Source: Micromonospora siamensis (GTDB taxonomy: Bacteria; Actinomycetota; Actinomycetes; Mycobacteriales; Micromonosporaceae). Taken from it: DNA of 64,000 nt. Below, in pieces: positions 7,749 to 15,042 of this stretch. Position numbers and translations under genes: made by a program. The notes beneath the pieces are model-generated. The model was not told where the DNA came from, made no database searches, and saw nothing but the letters and a program-made list of their open reading frames with translations. Location: assembly GCF_900090305.1 (NCBI RefSeq), contig NZ_LT607751.1, forward strand, positions 5,518,001 to 5,582,000, given 5' to 3'. How positions within the stretch are numbered: the first letter of the stretch is position 1; every line of letters starts with the position of its first letter.

Positions 7749-9629
7749 TCAGCCCTCGACGCCCGGCCCGCGGAAGACGGCCAGGGTCGACGGGTCGTCG
7801 ATGGTCGCCGGCACCGGCTCGTCGCGCCCCTCCACCAGGGCGCGCATCGTCCGGCGCAGGATCTTGCCGGAGCGGGTCTTCGGCAACGCCGGCACCACGG
7901 TCACCCGGCGGAACGCGGCCACCGGGCCGATCCGCTGCCGCACCAGGGCGACGAGCTCACCGGCGAGCGCCTCCTCGTCGACCTCGGCGCCGGCCCGCAG
8001 CACCACGTACCCGCTGGGCACCTGGCCCTTGAGCGCGTCGGCCACCCCGATCACCGCGCACTCGGCCACCGCCGGATGCCCGGCCAGCACCTCCTCCATC
8101 GCCCCGGTGGAGAGCCGGTGTCCGGCCACGTTGATCACGTCGTCGGTGCGGCCCATCACGTACAGGTAGCCGTCGTCGTCGAACCGGCCGCCGTCGCCGG
8201 TCAGGTAGTGACCGGGAAACGTCGTCAGGTAGGAGCGCACGTACCGCTCGTCGTCGCCCCAGAGGGTGGGCAGGCAGCCCGGCGGCAACGGCAGCCGGAT
8301 CACGATCGAGCCGTCGGTGCCCGCCGGCACCTCCCGGCCGGCCGGGTCGACGACCCGGATGTCGTACCCGGGCACCGGCACCGAGGGCGAGCCGGGCTTG
8401 AGCGGCAGCGGCTCCAGGCCGCGCGGGTTCGCCGCCACCGGCCAACCCGTCTCGGTCTGCCACCAGTTGTCCACCACCGGCACGCCCAGCTGCCGCCCCG
8501 CCCACTCCCAGGTGTCCGGGTCGAGCCGTTCGCCGGCCAGGAAGAGGGTACGCAGGCAGCTCAGGTCGGACCGGCGGATCAGCTCGCCGTCCGGGTCCTG
8601 CCGGCGGATCGCCCGGATCGCGGTCGGCGCGGTGAACAGGGCCGCCACCCGGTGCTGCGCGATCACCCGCCAGAACGCGCCGGCGTCCGGGGTGCCCACC
8701 GGCTTGCCCTCGTAGAGCACGGTGGTGGCGCCGGTGAGCAGCGGCGCGTACACGATGTAGGAGTGGCCGACCACCCAGCCCACGTCGGAGGCGGCCCAGA
8801 AGACGTCACCCGGCCCGATGTCGTAGACGTTGCGCATCGACCAGCGCAACGCGACCGCGTGCCCGCCGTTGTCCCGGACCACGCCCTTCGGCCGGCCGGT
8901 GGTTCCGGAGGTGTACAGGACGTAGAGCGGGTCCGTCGCGGCCACCGGCACGCAGTCGACCGGCTCGGCGTCCGCCACCGCCTCCGCCCAGTCCAGGTCG
9001 CGGCCGGCGACCAGCTCGGCCGGACCCTGCGGCCGCTGCACGACCACGCACCGCTGCGGCGCGTGCTCCGCCTCGGCGAGCGCCGCGGACAGGATCGGGT
9101 GGTACGCGACCACCCGGTCCACCTCGATGCCGCAGGAGGTGGCCACCACCACCTTCGGCCGGGCGTCGTCGATGCGTACCGCCAGCTCGTGCGCGGCGAA
9201 GCCGCCGAACACCACCGAGTGGACCGCGCCGATCCGGGCGCAGGCCAGCATGGCGACCACCGCCTCGGGGACCATGGCCAGGTAGAGCAGCACCCGGTCG
9301 CCCCGGCCCACGCCGAGGCGGCGCAGCGCGCCGGCGAACCGGGCCGTCTCGGCCAGCAGCTCGGCGTACGTGAGGGTGCGGGTGGTGCCGGTGACCGGGC
9401 TGTCGTGGATCAACGCCGGCCGGTCACCGTGGCCGGCCGCCACGTGCCGGTCCAGCGCGTTGTGGCAGGTGTTCAGCTCGGCGTCCGGGAACCACCGGTA
9501 CAGCGGCGCCGCGCCGTCGTCGAGGATGCGCTCCGGTGCCCGGAACCAGTCGATGTCCGCCGCCGCCTCCCACCAGAAACCGGCCGGGTCGGCGATGCTC
9601 CGCTCGTACGCTGATCGATACGCGCCCAT
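7749..9629 (-). CDS. prpE: Propionyl-CoA synthetase (acetyl-CoA synthetase-like)
   Basis: A 626-residue acyl-CoA ligase of the AMP-forming family. It activates a short-chain acid (propionate, possibly acetate) with ATP and CoA in the cytosol. The ACS N-terminal lid (residues about 4-60), the P-loop YTSGTTGRPKG near 237-247, the WWQTETGWP block and the C-terminal SGKILRR with its acetylatable Lys near 590 are all present. PrpE is preferred over Acs because of the short N-terminus and the FWWEAA and WQTETGWP signatures. It stands alone, convergent with the Hsp70-like gene. ATG 9629 has no clear ribosome binding site. Confidence 0.85.
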   Translation of the reverse strand: MGAYRSAYERSIADPAGFWWEAAADIDWFRAPERILDDGAAPLYRWFPDAELNTCHNALDRHVAAGHGDRPALIHDSPVTGTTRTLTYAELLAETARFAGALRRLGVGRGDRVLLYLAMVPEAVVAMLACARIGAVHSVVFGGFAAHELAVRIDDARPKVVVATSCGIEVDRVVAYHPILSAALAEAEHAPQRCVVVQRPQGPAELVAGRDLDWAEAVADAEPVDCVPVAATDPLYVLYTSGTTGRPKGVVRDNGGHAVALRWSMRNVYDIGPGDVFWAASDVGWVVGHSYIVYAPLLTGATTVLYEGKPVGTPDAGAFWRVIAQHRVAALFTAPTAIRAIRRQDPDGELIRRSDLSCLRTLFLAGERLDPDTWEWAGRQLGVPVVDNWWQTETGWPVAANPRGLEPLPLKPGSPSVPVPGYDIRVVDPAGREVPAGTDGSIVIRLPLPPGCLPTLWGDDERYVRSYLTTFPGHYLTGDGGRFDDDGYLYVMGRTDDVINVAGHRLSTGAMEEVLAGHPAVAECAVIGVADALKGQVPSGYVVLRAGAEVDEEALAGELVALVRQRIGPVAAFRRVTVVPALPKTRSGKILRRTMRALVEGRDEPVPATIDDPSTLAVFRGPGVEG

Positions 9630-9767
9630 GCCGCCATGCTCGGGCGTCGACCGCCGCCGGCACGACGGCCGACCGGGGTCGGTGCGCCGGACGTACCCGC
9701 CGGCTCGCCCAGCGGCCCGCCCCGCCCGGTGGGCGGCGATCCGCGTCGTTTCCGCCGCCCACCCGGG

Positions 9768-10304
9768 TCAGTTGCCGGTGACCCAGTTCCAGGCCGAGAC
9801 GACCCACTCGGTCTGCTGGAGGTAGGCGACACCGACCCCGACCAGGAAGACCGCGGTGACCGCGTGGGCACCGCGGGCGCCCCGCCGGACCCGGCCGAGC
9901 TGCCGCTCCCAGATCACCCGGCCGACCAGCCGGCAGAGCGCGAAGAGACCGACCGCCACCAGCAGGCTGAACACGAACGCCAGCAGCGGTCCGCCCAGGT
10001 CGCCCCGGCCGGAGATCGCCCAGATCCCCCAGCACACGAACGCGAACAGCGCCGCCGCGTAGCTCCACTCCCGGCCCACCCGCAGCTGCGCCAGGTGCCA
10101 GCTCAACGGCCGGCGCGGCGCCTCCTCCCGGGCCCAGTCGGCGTTCTCGTCCACCACCGGGAACTGCTCGGTGCGCGGCGGGCGCGGCCGGCCGACCGAC
10201 GCCCGCCCACGGGAGAAGCCGTCGCGCTGCGGCGGCACCCCGGCGCCGGACTGCGGCGGCACCTCGACGGTCCGTTCCGCCCACGGCTGCGGCTGGTCTG
10301 CCAT
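9768..10304 (-). CDS. Membrane protein of unknown function
   Basis: A 178-residue protein: a polar, Pro/Arg-rich cytosolic N-terminus of about 75 residues, then three hydrophobic segments (about 82-98, 107-125 and 148-165). The start ATG 10304 has a strong GGGGGAGG ribosome binding site. Divergent from the Eis-like gene. No family recognised; the layout resembles many small actinobacterial integral membrane proteins. Confidence 0.7.
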   Translation of the reverse strand: MADQPQPWAERTVEVPPQSGAGVPPQRDGFSRGRASVGRPRPPRTEQFPVVDENADWAREEAPRRPLSWHLAQLRVGREWSYAAALFAFVCWGIWAISGRGDLGGPLLAFVFSLLVAVGLFALCRLVGRVIWERQLGRVRRGARGAHAVTAVFLVGVGVAYLQQTEWVVSAWNWVTGN

Positions 10305-10416
10305 CTCGTCGTCCTCCCCCGGGACCGTGCCGACCGTCGGCCGGCGGTGTCGCTTCGAGGGTAGCCAGCCGGCAAATCGGTCGCCGACCCCCGGTGCGAT
10401 CGGCTACACACATGCG

Positions 10417-11637
10417 ATGATAGACATCGAGGTGGGCCGCGCCGAGGACTTCGACGAGATCGGCCAACTGCTGGGCACGGCCTTCCACGAGACGCCGGAC
10501 CCCGAGGTGCACGAGATCGAGCGGGGCGTCTTCGAACCCGACCGGTCCCTGCTGGTCCGCGACGAGGGCAGGATCGTCGCGCACGCCGCGGCGTTCACCC
10601 GGGAGCTAGCCGTGCCCGGGGCGAGCGTGCCGGCCGCGCACGTGACGATGGTCTCGGTCGCGCCCACCCACCGGCGGCGTGGCCTGCTCACCGCCCTGAT
10701 GCGCCGGCAGCTGCGGGAGATCCGGGACGCCGGCCGGGAGCCGGTCGCCGCGCTCTGGGCCAGCGAGGGCCGGATCTACCCCCGGTTCGGGTACGGCTCG
10801 GCCGCCCCGCGGCTCACCCTGGAGGCCGACCTCACCGAGCTGCGGCTGCCCGGGCCCGCCCCGGACGAGGGCCGGCTGCGGCTGGCCCGCCCCGACGAAT
10901 GCCAGGCCGACCTGGCCCGGCTGTACGAGCGGCTGCGCGCCGAACGGCCCGGCTGGTCCGCGCGGGACGGCCGGTGGTGGCACTACGTGCTCAGCGACGT
11001 GGCCGCCCGGCGCGGCGGGGCCACCGAGCGGCGGGTGCTGCTGCACGACGGCCCCGACGGGGTGGACGGGTACGCGCTGTACCGGACGAAGGAGCACTGG
11101 GAGCGCAGCGGCCCGCGCGGCCAGGTGCTGGTCGAGGAGGTGGTGGCGGCCACGCCGGAGGCGTACCGGGCGATCTGGCGGCTGCTGTTCTCGCTGGACC
11201 TGACCCGGCGGCTGGCGTACACCCGGGCGGCGGTGGACGAGCCGCTGCTCCGGCTGGTCGACGAGCCCCGGGCCCTGGCCGGCCAGCTCGTCGACGGGCT
11301 CTGGGTGCGGGTGGTGGACGTGCCGGCCGCGCTGGCCGCCCGCCGGTACGCCACCGCCGTCGACACGGTGATCGAGGTCACCGACGGGCTGCTGCCGGAG
11401 AACTCCGGCCGCTGGCACCTCGTCGGCGACGGGTCCGGGGCCCGCTGCACGGGGACCGACCGGCCCGCGGAGCTCGCCTGCGACGTCCGCGCCCTCGGTG
11501 AGCTCTATCTGGGCGGGACCGGCCTGACCGCCCTGGCCGCCGCCGGACGGGTCCGCGAGCTGCGGCCGGGGGCGCTCGTCGCAGCCGGACCGGGGTTCGG
11601 CTGGCACCGCGCCCCCGTAGCGATGGAGATCTTCTGA
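10417..11637 (+). CDS. Eis-family GNAT N-acetyltransferase
   Basis: A 406-residue protein with the three-part Eis layout: an N-terminal GNAT domain with acetyl-CoA loop SVAPTHRRRGLLTALMR (about 78-94), a second divergent GNAT domain and a C-terminal sterol-carrier-like domain. Two hallmarks of Eis catalysis are kept: the Tyr in IYPRFGYGSA and a C-terminal Phe whose carboxylate acts as base (the protein ends MEIF). Eis enzymes acetylate aminoglycosides, peptides or proteins at several amines. Start is the ATG of ATGATAGAC; another ATG five bases earlier is out of frame. Substrate and any role in resistance are unknown. Confidence 0.85.
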   Translation: MIDIEVGRAEDFDEIGQLLGTAFHETPDPEVHEIERGVFEPDRSLLVRDEGRIVAHAAAFTRELAVPGASVPAAHVTMVSVAPTHRRRGLLTALMRRQLREIRDAGREPVAALWASEGRIYPRFGYGSAAPRLTLEADLTELRLPGPAPDEGRLRLARPDECQADLARLYERLRAERPGWSARDGRWWHYVLSDVAARRGGATERRVLLHDGPDGVDGYALYRTKEHWERSGPRGQVLVEEVVAATPEAYRAIWRLLFSLDLTRRLAYTRAAVDEPLLRLVDEPRALAGQLVDGLWVRVVDVPAALAARRYATAVDTVIEVTDGLLPENSGRWHLVGDGSGARCTGTDRPAELACDVRALGELYLGGTGLTALAAAGRVRELRPGALVAAGPGFGWHRAPVAMEIF

Positions 11638-11658
11638 CCGCCGACCGGCGCCGGACGG

Positions 11659-11664
11659 TACGGT
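11659..11664 (+). promoter_or_regulatory. -10 box for leaderless gene at 11671
   Basis: TACGGT ends 6 nt before ATG 11671 and no ribosome binding site is visible, consistent with a leaderless transcript. Confidence 0.5.
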
Positions 11665-11670
11665 CGGCGG

Positions 11671-12009
11671 ATGGGTGATGCGGAGCGACGGCGACGCCGG
11701 TTGCGGCACCACACGGAGCCGGACGCGGTCGGCCGGGAGGCCGACGGGGTGAGCGCGGCGACCGCCGGGGTGCACGACGGCCCGGAGCCGCCACCGAGGG
11801 CCCGCCGCGGCGGCCCCGGCGACGACGGCGAACGCGGGCTGCGCGGCCTGGTCGGTTCCGGCTCGTCGCAGGTCGGGACGACCGCCGCCATGCGGGCCCG
11901 GGACGCCGCCCGCCCCACCGAGGAGGACCTGGCCGAGGCCGAGGCCCGGGTGGTGGTGGTCCGCCGCAACTGGGTGCCGCGCGAAGACCTGCCCCGCTCG
12001 GGTCGCTGA
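11671..12009 (+). CDS. Small charged protein of unknown function
   Basis: A 112-residue, very hydrophilic protein rich in Arg, Glu, Gly and Pro, probably disordered for its first 70 residues; the C-terminal 40 residues (EEDLAEAEARVVVVRRNWVP) look structured. A TACGGT promoter box 6 nt before the ATG supports a real, leaderless gene. It ends at a strong hairpin shared with the convergent rpiB. No family recognised. Confidence 0.6.
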   Translation: MGDAERRRRRLRHHTEPDAVGREADGVSAATAGVHDGPEPPPRARRGGPGDDGERGLRGLVGSGSSQVGTTAAMRARDAARPTEEDLAEAEARVVVVRRNWVPREDLPRSGR

Positions 12010-12028
12010 CCGGCCCGGACGCGAGGTG

Positions 12029-12057
12029 CGGCGCCGGCCCGACGAGGGCCGGCGCCG
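12029..12057. terminator. Bidirectional terminator between 11671-gene and rpiB
   Basis: Perfect 12-bp stem (12029-12040 with 12046-12057), 5-nt loop, centred between two convergent genes whose stops lie 20 nt and 7 nt away. Confidence 0.75.
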
Positions 12058-12063
12058 GACGGG

Positions 12064-12534
12064 TCAGGCCGGCAGGTCGGGCAGCTCGCGGGTCCGCTCG
12101 TAGTCGGCCAGCTGGTTGATCCGGCGGGCGTGCCGGGGGTTGCCGGAGAACGGCGTGCCGAGGAACGCCTCGACGATGGCGGTCGCCTCGTCCAGGGTGT
12201 GCTGGCGGGCGCCCACCGCCACGACGTTGGCGTCGTTGTGCTCACGGGCCAGCTGCGCGGTGTCGATGTTCCAGGCCAGTGCGGCCCGCACCCCGGCGAT
12301 CTTGTTGGCGGCGATCTGCTCGCCGTTGCCGGAGCCGCCGATGACCACCCCGAGGCTGCCCGGGTCGCCCACCACCCGGTCCCCGGTGTGCAGGCAGAAC
12401 GTCGGGTAGTCGTCGTCGGGGTCGTAGGCGTGCGGGCCGACGTCGACCAGCTCGTACCCCTGCTTGGCCAGATGGTTGGCCAGGTGCACCTTCAACTCGA
12501 AACCGGCGTGGTCGGATCCCAGGTAGACGCGCAT
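12064..12534 (-). CDS. rpiB: Ribose-5-phosphate isomerase B
   Basis: A 156-residue enzyme that interconverts ribose 5-phosphate and ribulose 5-phosphate in the pentose phosphate pathway. GSDHAGFELK opens the protein with the conserved Asp8-His9. The active site segment is GGSGNGEQI with Glu72 where the E. coli enzyme has Cys; this is the actinobacterial/mycobacterial form. Length is typical. The neighbourhood (dsbA-like, pepN and the DUF5130 pair further on) mirrors the order I recall around rpiB in M. tuberculosis. Confidence 0.95.
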   Translation of the reverse strand: MRVYLGSDHAGFELKVHLANHLAKQGYELVDVGPHAYDPDDDYPTFCLHTGDRVVGDPGSLGVVIGGSGNGEQIAANKIAGVRAALAWNIDTAQLAREHNDANVVAVGARQHTLDEATAIVEAFLGTPFSGNPRHARRINQLADYERTRELPDLPA

Positions 12535-12563
12535 AACGCGCAGTCTGTCAGGCCCGCCGCCGG

Positions 12564-12580
12564 GCCGCCGCGCGGGCGGC
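12564..12580 (-). terminator. Possible hairpin after DUF1015 gene
   Basis: A 6-bp GC stem (12564-12569 with 12575-12580) with a 5-nt loop, 18 nt after the DUF1015 stop, extendable with a bulge. Weaker than the other hairpins in this window. Confidence 0.35.
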
Positions 12581-12597
12581 GACCCGGGGCGGATTCG

Positions 12598-13806
12598 TCA
12601 CAGCGCCGGGCGCGGCAGCTCGGCCACCACGAGACCACCGCGGGCCTTCGGGGTGAACCAGGTGCTCTTGCGCGGCATCTTCTCCCGGGCCAGGTTCACC
12701 GCGACGAAGTCGTCCACGGTCACCGGGGCGATCAGGATCGCCAGCTCGGCCCGGCCCGCGTCGACCTCGCCGGTCAGCCAGGAGGCCGGGTAGTCGCCAC
12801 CCACGTAGGTGATCCGCTTGTCACCCGGGTCCAGCCCGAGGGCGTCGCGCAGGACGATCCGCTCGACCAGGGCGTGGTCCAGGTTCTCCAGCCGGTCGCC
12901 GCCGACGTGCGGCAGGGTGACCGCGTACCCCTGGCCGGCGAGGTGCAGGTGCACGACGCCGCCGGTCGCCGGGACCTCGACCGGGCCGGTGGTCGCGGTG
13001 ACCTCGGCCCCGGCGGCGCGGAGCCGGTCGAGCAGCTCCTCCGGGCTGCTGGTCAGCTCGCTGACCAGCCGGTTGTAGGGCTGGATCGCCACCGAGGCGG
13101 GCGTGGTGACCACCGCGAGGAAGCGGGGCAGGCCGCCGGTCTGCGCGGCCAGGCTGCGGTGGTTGCCGTCGGCCACCACCAGCTCGCCGCCGCCGGCCAA
13201 CGCGGTCAGCTCGTCCTGCGCCGACCCGGGGCCCAGCAGCCAGATGGCGTGCGTCCGCCCCGACTGGTCGGTGTCGGTGGCGGCGGGCGCCCCGGCCGAC
13301 TCGGCCGCCGCCGCGAGCGCGGCGTGCAGCTCGTCGCCCCGGCCGGTCTGGAGCAGGAGTACGGGTGAGAGCAGGTGCCCCAGCGCCTCGGCCAGGGCCA
13401 CCCGCTCCCGCACCTTGGCGATGAAGACGTCCTCGTTGCGGATCACCAGCCCCGGCTCGTCGGCGCTGGTGGAGATCTGGTCGGTGTCGACCATGGCGAA
13501 CAGCCCGTACGCCGGCTCCTCGCCCGGGGCGGTGATCCGGTAGAGCACCACCACCTGCTCGGCCGGGGTGTAGCTGCCGTCCGCCTTGGCCTCGGTGAGC
13601 CGGGCCACCGCGTCCGGGAGCGCGTCGAGGAAGGACTTCCCGAGGCTCTCCGGCGCCCGGTGGGGCATCTCGATGCCCAAAGCGCTGTGCGGGTTCTGCT
13701 CGATGATCGCGGTGATCTCCGCGTCGTCGGCGAACTCGTCGTAGTTCTGCGCGCCGGTGCCGCCAGTGGTGATCCAGGCCCGGGCGATCGGATGCACGAC
13801 CGTCAT
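12598..13806 (-). CDS. DUF1015-family protein
   Basis: A 402-residue cytosolic protein of the DUF1015 family: the block VADGNHRSLAA and the conserved FLAVVTT and ITYVGGD segments are present. Members are widespread but lack a settled function; some are annotated near sugar-phosphate or kinase genes. ATG 13806 is chosen because TAGCGT lies 8 nt upstream and fits a leaderless start; there is no convincing ribosome binding site. Longer readings to 14139 run through the upstream gene and are rejected. Confidence 0.8.
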   Translation of the reverse strand: MTVVHPIARAWITTGGTGAQNYDEFADDAEITAIIEQNPHSALGIEMPHRAPESLGKSFLDALPDAVARLTEAKADGSYTPAEQVVVLYRITAPGEEPAYGLFAMVDTDQISTSADEPGLVIRNEDVFIAKVRERVALAEALGHLLSPVLLLQTGRGDELHAALAAAAESAGAPAATDTDQSGRTHAIWLLGPGSAQDELTALAGGGELVVADGNHRSLAAQTGGLPRFLAVVTTPASVAIQPYNRLVSELTSSPEELLDRLRAAGAEVTATTGPVEVPATGGVVHLHLAGQGYAVTLPHVGGDRLENLDHALVERIVLRDALGLDPGDKRITYVGGDYPASWLTGEVDAGRAELAILIAPVTVDDFVAVNLAREKMPRKSTWFTPKARGGLVVAELPRPAL

Positions 13807-13814
13807 GCCCGCTG

Positions 13815-13820
13815 ACGCTA
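13815..13820 (-). promoter_or_regulatory. -10 box for leaderless DUF1015 gene
   Basis: TAGCGT on the minus strand, 8 nt before ATG 13806. Confidence 0.45.
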
Positions 13821-13886
13821 CCCGCGCCGCCCCGCCGCCCGGCCACGGACCCGCGCGGCGTCCACCAGATGAAAGCAGGGGCCCGG

Positions 13887-14087
13887 TCAGCGCCTCCGGT
13901 GGACACCTCGGGCCGGGACCCGGGCGACTCCGACCACGATCGGCGGGGCCAGCAGGTCGACCAGCTCGGCGGGGAGGGACGGACGGACGGCGGGCCAGTC
14001 GGCCTCGGCCACGGACCAGTACGTCGTACCGGTGCCCACGGTCGCCGCCTCGCGCGGGTCGTCGTCGGGCATACGGTGCTTGGCCAT
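13887..14087 (-). CDS. Small protein of unknown function (66 residues)
   Basis: A 66-residue ORF starting at ATG 14087 with a clear GGAGG ribosome binding site 8 nt upstream. It begins MAKHRMPDDD and ends in a basic tail (VARVPARGVHRRR); the middle has a Trp-containing AEADWPAVRP segment. The good start signal and its own space between two genes support it being real, but I recognise no family. Start signal is the main evidence. Confidence 0.5.
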   Translation of the reverse strand: MAKHRMPDDDPREAATVGTGTTYWSVAEADWPAVRPSLPAELVDLLAPPIVVGVARVPARGVHRRR

Positions 14088-14153
14088 CGGGAACGCCTCC
14101 ACGGGCTGCGGGGATGCGGCCCCCGGTGGGCCGCCGCACGACATGAGGTGGAA

Positions 14154-14187
14154 CGAGGCCCGCGCCACCGGGGTGACGCGGGCCTCG
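14154..14187 (-). terminator. Hairpin after the dsbA-like gene
   Basis: Perfect 11-bp stem (14154-14164 with 14177-14187), 12-nt loop, 19 nt after the stop of the DsbA-like gene. Confidence 0.6.
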
Positions 14188-14206
14188 CGTGTCGGTGCGG
14201 TGCGCC

Positions 14207-14830
14207 TCAGTCGAAGATGGGCCCCTGCTCGCGGGTGCGCTTGAGCTCGTAGAAGCCGGGGGTGCCGGCGACCAGCAGGACGCCGTCGTAGAGCCGGCCC
14301 GCCGCCTCGCCCTTCGGGGCCGGGGTGATCACCGGGCCGAAGAAGGCGACCATCCGCCCGTCCGGTCCGGGGGCGTGCACCACCGGGGTGCCCACGTCGG
14401 TGCCGACCGGCCGCATGCCGGCCTCGTGGCTGGCCCGCAACGCCTCGTCGTACTCGGTGGAGTCGGCGGCGTCGGCGAGCGCCGGGTCGAGCCCGGCGTC
14501 GGTGAGCGCGGCGGCGAAGAGCTCGCGGCCCAGCTGCTCCTTGCCCAGGTGGATCCGGGTGCCGAGGGCGGTGTAGAGCTTGCGGACGGCGTCCGGCCCG
14601 TGCTGCTGCCCGACGGCGATGCAGACCCGTACCGGACCCCAGCCGGACTTCATCAGCTCCTGGTACTGCTCGGGCAGGTCCCGTCCCTCGTTCAGGACGG
14701 AGAGGCTCATGACGTGGAAGCGGATGTCCACGTCCCGGACCTGCTCGACCTCGAGCAGCCAACGGGAAGTGATCCACGCCCACGGACAGATCGGGTCGAA
14801 CCACATGTCAACGGCGACACGCTCGGCCAC
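14207..14830 (-). CDS. DsbA-family protein related to mycothiol-dependent nitroreductase, CPWA active site
   Basis: A 207-residue thioredoxin-fold protein. The order FDPICPWAWITSRW, FHVMSLSVLNE, WGPVRV, GTPVVHA, AFFGPV and FELKRTR-like end closely follow my memory of Rv2466c, a mycothiol-dependent reductase that activates nitro prodrugs. That enzyme has CPWC; here the site is Cys15-Pro-Trp-Ala18, so the resolving cysteine is absent and only a monothiol mechanism is possible. GTG 14830 has an AAGGGA ribosome binding site 7 nt upstream. It sits divergent from pepN as in mycobacteria. Function in reduction by mycothiol is inferred. Confidence 0.85.
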   Translation of the reverse strand: MAERVAVDMWFDPICPWAWITSRWLLEVEQVRDVDIRFHVMSLSVLNEGRDLPEQYQELMKSGWGPVRVCIAVGQQHGPDAVRKLYTALGTRIHLGKEQLGRELFAAALTDAGLDPALADAADSTEYDEALRASHEAGMRPVGTDVGTPVVHAPGPDGRMVAFFGPVITPAPKGEAAGRLYDGVLLVAGTPGFYELKRTREQGPIFD

Positions 14831-15042
14831 GGTGAGGTCCCTTCGCGACGGGAGCGCCGGGATCCGGCGCCACTGCACCGATCCTCACCCCGCTCGGCAT
14901 CGACCGGCACCGGAATGAGACCGTGACCTCGACCACCGACAGACGTGGTGCATGGAAGACTCGGTCCCGGGACGGCCCGCCACGAGCGGCCGACCGGGAC
15001 ACGCGGCGCCGCGCGGCGGCGGAAGTGGGATGGAGACGAAAA

